The translations under genes were made by a program, and so were the position numbers. DNA of 5,741 nucleotides from Phycisphaerales bacterium (lineage in GTDB: Bacteria; Planctomycetota; Phycisphaerae; Phycisphaerales; UBA1924). Positions 3,616 to 5,741 of this stretch are shown in pieces; the stretch's first letter is position 1, and each line of letters opens with the position of its first letter. Location of the stretch: the NCBI GenBank assembly GCA_025453375.1, contig JALOQT010000076.1, positions 1 to 5,741 on the forward strand, in the 5' to 3' direction. The notes beneath the pieces are model-generated. The model was not told where the DNA came from, did no database searches, and saw only the letters and a program-made list of their open reading frames with translations.

Positions 3616-5130
3616 ATGGCCTTGGCGTTCTCGTTTTTCAAGAAGTCCGGCGGCGATGGCAAGGGCACTGACAGCACCGCTGGCGCGACACCCGCCGCCG
3701 CCCCCCCCACCCCCACAGCCGGCGCCCCGGACCCTGCCCGGGCCAAGGTCTTCTTCGAGCACGCGCGCGTCAAGCAGGAGACCGGCTCCTTTGACTACGC
3801 CCTGAACCTCTGGCTCAACGGCCTGTGCCTGGACCCCAATAACGTCTCGGCGCTGCAGAGCTATTTTGAGTGCGTTCGCAGCAGCGGCCTCTCGGCCCCG
3901 AGCAAGGACCTGCGCGCGGTGGTCGACAAAAGCACCGCGACGCACAAGGCCATGGGCCGCATCATGGAGTGGTCATTCGCCCAGACCAGCGGCGAGGCGG
4001 CGACGCGGGCCGCGGTGGCGATGGCCGAACTGTCGATGGATGACGTCAGCCGCTGGATCGCCCCGCGGGCGCTGGCGGTGGTCAAGCAATATGAGGCCAA
4101 GCCGCGGAAGGATCAGTTTGTGCGGCTGATGAACGTGTTCATCGCCAACGAGCAGTATGACTATGCCCTCAACGCCGGGCAGGGCGCGCTGGACCTGGAC
4201 CCGGGGGACATCAAACTCTCCAATGACCTGCGCGACCTGGCCGCGATGGCCACGATGAACAAGGGCGGATACGAAAACACCGGCGAGGCCGGCGGGTTCC
4301 GCAAGAACATCCGCAACGCCGACGAGCAGAAGCGCCTGGAAGAAAACAGCGGCCTGCTCAAGAGCGAGAACGTTCTGGATCGCAACGTGCGCGAAGCCAA
4401 GGCCGAGTATGAAGCCCGCCCGACGGACAAGCCCTCGATCAAGAAGTATCTCGCCACGCTGACGGATCGCAAAACCGCCGAGGACATCCAGACGGCGATC
4501 ACCGTCGCCGAGAAGGCCCACGCCGAGACGCAGGAGTATCAGTTCCGCGACATCGCCGGGAAGCTGCGCGTGCGCATCGGCCAGGCGCGGCTGAAGCAGC
4601 TCAAAGCCGCGTGGGATGCGGCGCCCAATGACCCGGCGACCAAGACCGCGTTCCTCAAGGCCGAGGCGGCCCAGTTGGAACTGGAAGTGGCGGAACTGAC
4701 CGCGTCGGTCGCGGCGTATCCGACGGACATGGCCCGCAAGCACGATCTGGCCCAGCGACTGATGCTCGCCGGCAAGTTCGAAGAGGCCATCGCGCAGTTC
4801 CAGCAGAGCAAGAGTGACGGGCGCTACAAGGCGTCAAGCCTCGCCGGGCTGGCGCGGGCGTTCAAGAACATCGGCTGGATGGAAGAAGCCATCGGCACGC
4901 TGCGCGAAGCCGTCAGCGGGAACGACGACCCCAACAGCGAAGCCGGCCTTGAACTGCGCTATGAACTGGCCAGTTGCCTGCTGACGCACGGCCAAAGCGC
5001 CCGCGACCTGCCGAGCCTCGAAGAGGCCGACAAACTCGCCAGCGCCATCGCGGTGCAGAACATCATGTTCAAGGACATCCGCGACGTGCGCACGAAGATC
5101 AAAGCCGCGATGGCGGCGCTGCGGGGGTGA
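3616..5130 (+). CDS. Tetratricopeptide repeat (TPR) protein, 504 aa
   Basis: A soluble protein without a signal peptide or membrane segment. Residues 1-10 (MALAFSFFKK) are a short hydrophobic-basic head, followed by a Gly/Ala/Pro/Thr linker to about 40. TPR-like helical pairs can be seen at about 41-75 (ending LCLDPNN), 165-197 (YDYALNAGQGALDLDPGD), 371-400 (LAQRLMLAGKFEEAIAQFQQ), 403-436 and 443-475. The middle (235-365) is charged and helical, possibly coiled-coil, with many Lys, Glu and Ala. TPR arrays bind partner proteins, so a scaffold or assembly role is likely, but no enzymatic domain or partner is visible. It stands alone, divergent from the deiminase and convergent with the CPBP gene. 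ATG 3616 is used; TTG 3622 is possible. A C8 homopolymer at 3701-3708 lies in the linker. The repeat assignment is firm as a class; the specific function is unknown. Confidence 0.8.
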   Translation: MALAFSFFKKSGGDGKGTDSTAGATPAAAPPTPTAGAPDPARAKVFFEHARVKQETGSFDYALNLWLNGLCLDPNNVSALQSYFECVRSSGLSAPSKDLRAVVDKSTATHKAMGRIMEWSFAQTSGEAATRAAVAMAELSMDDVSRWIAPRALAVVKQYEAKPRKDQFVRLMNVFIANEQYDYALNAGQGALDLDPGDIKLSNDLRDLAAMATMNKGGYENTGEAGGFRKNIRNADEQKRLEENSGLLKSENVLDRNVREAKAEYEARPTDKPSIKKYLATLTDRKTAEDIQTAITVAEKAHAETQEYQFRDIAGKLRVRIGQARLKQLKAAWDAAPNDPATKTAFLKAEAAQLELEVAELTASVAAYPTDMARKHDLAQRLMLAGKFEEAIAQFQQSKSDGRYKASSLAGLARAFKNIGWMEEAIGTLREAVSGNDDPNSEAGLELRYELASCLLTHGQSARDLPSLEEADKLASAIAVQNIMFKDIRDVRTKIKAAMAALRG

Positions 5131-5180
5131 GTGACGAGTGAGGGTGGAGCGGCAAACGCACGCTCATCCGCCTTCGCCGC
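5131..5180. other. Short convergent spacer with candidate hairpin
   Basis: Fifty bases separate the stops of the TPR and CPBP genes. GAGCGGC (5147-5153) can pair with GCCGCTC (5176-5182), a 7-bp stem whose right arm overlaps the CPBP stop codon. A shorter alternative is GAGCG/CGCTC (5147-5151 and 5161-5165). A 7-bp near-repeat, GAGTGAC then GAGTGAG (5129-5142), starts in the TPR stop codon. The stem may serve as a shared end structure, but there is no T-run. Confidence 0.3.
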
Positions 5181-5741
5181 TCACGTCAGCGCCCGCGCCA
5201 GCACGAAGAGCAGAATGCTCACCCCGCCGTTGTGAATCGCGTGGGCGGTGATGGCGCTGATCAGGCTGCCGCGCCACCAGCGCATCATGGCAAAGCCCAG
5301 GGCCAGGCCGATGATCGGGCCCATCATGAAGATCGGGTAGCCGTGCATGAAGGCGAAGAAGAGTGCCGTGAGGATCGCGGCGATGATGATGTTCATGCGG
5401 CTGTGCAGCTGACGCAGCATCCCGCCGCGGAAGACGACTTCCTCCACCAGCGGCGCCCAGATGATCGCCAGCCCGGCCAGCAGGATGACAAACGCGCCGC
5501 CCTGCGTGAAGTAATCCAGCAGCGGGTTGACCGGGCCTTTGGTCGGCGGCATGCCCATCGATGTGCGCACGCCCTCGACGATCGCCATCATGATCAGCGT
5601 GATCACCGCACCGCCGATCAGCAGCGGGATCGAGGCGATGTAGCCGACGATGCCCGCGCCGATTTCCTTGAATAGGCCCGTGCCGGTGTGCAGGCCCAGC
5701 GCGCGCCGGGCCTCGGGCTGAGGCAGTCTTCGCAGCATCGG
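5181..5741 (-). CDS. CPBP family intramembrane glutamic/metalloprotease (partial, runs off right edge)
   Basis: The minus-strand frame is open to the window edge and ends with TGA at 5183-5181. At least 185 residues from Met at 5738 are visible; the true start is probably outside, because CPBP proteins usually carry further N-terminal membrane segments and no SD can be checked. All three catalytic motifs of the CPBP/Abi family (PF02517, Rce1-like) are present, numbering from that Met: EEVVFR (Glu99, Glu100, Arg104), FAFMH (Phe128, His132) and HAIHN (His166, Asn170). Hydrophobic segments lie at about 25-53, 80-97, 114-131, 135-150 and 157-180, so this is an integral membrane protein that should be active. 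Family members process prenylated proteins in eukaryotes, and peptides or bacteriocin-related substrates in some bacteria; the substrate here is unknown. The gene is convergent with the TPR gene. Confidence 0.85.
   Translation of the reverse strand, partial: PMLRRLPQPEARRALGLHTGTGLFKEIGAGIVGYIASIPLLIGGAVITLIMMAIVEGVRTSMGMPPTKGPVNPLLDYFTQGGAFVILLAGLAIIWAPLVEEVVFRGGMLRQLHSRMNIIIAAILTALFFAFMHGYPIFMMGPIIGLALGFAMMRWWRGSLISAITAHAIHNGGVSILLFVLARALT

Noticed and set aside
3123..3773. Minus-strand frame (216 codons) across the deiminase upstream region
   Set aside because: It overlaps the start of the TPR gene in antisense and the deiminase leader; the composition is random-looking and there is no SD or domain.
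3973..4743. Minus-strand reading frame (256 codons) opposite the TPR gene
   Set aside because: Arg/Gly/Leu/His-rich shadow with no start signal; the plus strand encodes a coherent TPR protein.
1..5741. A multi-gene novel system (defence island, biosynthetic cluster or mobile element)
   Set aside because: Gene orientations alternate, spacing is large and no two genes share a recognisable pathway. There is no transposase, integrase, terminal repeat, nuclease or toxin-antitoxin pair. A CPBP protease and a TPR protein together are not enough to claim a system.

Overview
High-GC bacterial DNA, most probably from a planctomycete of the Phycisphaerae/Phycisphaerales type. The main taxonomic clue is the C-terminus of the large secreted deiminase: two copies of a TADDIIV-F/Y-LGRYF motif, a cysteine just before the domain and a terminal Cys. 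This looks like the 'GC-type' dockerin domain common on exported proteins of that group. The assignment is an inference from family resemblance; no rRNA or other marker gene is present.

Layout, left to right. (1) 1-192, minus: N-terminus of a gene leaving the left edge, resembling the creatinase-type N-domain of Xaa-Pro aminopeptidases (M24B). (2) 193-437: non-coding, with two dyads. (3) 438-722, minus: a 94-residue putative lipoprotein with a clear sigma70-like promoter and a strong Shine-Dalgarno. (4) 723-987: divergent intergenic region with a long C-rich (G-rich on minus) tract. (5) 988-1218, plus: a 76-residue Met/Ala/Gln-rich protein resembling the YjfB 'putative motility protein' family. 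(6) 1219-1371: convergent intergenic region with two unrelated 8-bp tandem repeats and a CCA/CAC microsatellite. (7) 1372-3126, minus: an exported agmatine deiminase-family protein with an Ig-like/beta-sandwich segment and a dockerin-like tail. (8) 3127-3615: about 490 bp of divergent intergenic DNA, with a triplicated 13-bp leader repeat next to the deiminase and several dyads on the TPR side. (9) 3616-5130, plus: a 504-residue cytoplasmic TPR protein. (10) 5131-5180: short convergent spacer. (11) 5181-5741, minus: a CPBP (CAAX-type) intramembrane protease running off the right edge.

The genes alternate in orientation and do not form an evident operon or shared pathway. They look like independent single-gene transcription units: peptide turnover, envelope lipoprotein, possible motility factor, secreted guanidine hydrolase, TPR scaffold and membrane protease. 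I see no mobile element, CRISPR array, tRNA, rRNA or defence system. The most noteworthy items are the exported dockerin-tagged deiminase, the orphan YjfB-like protein, the large G-quadruplex-capable tract in a divergent promoter region, and the 8-bp tandem arrays between convergent genes.
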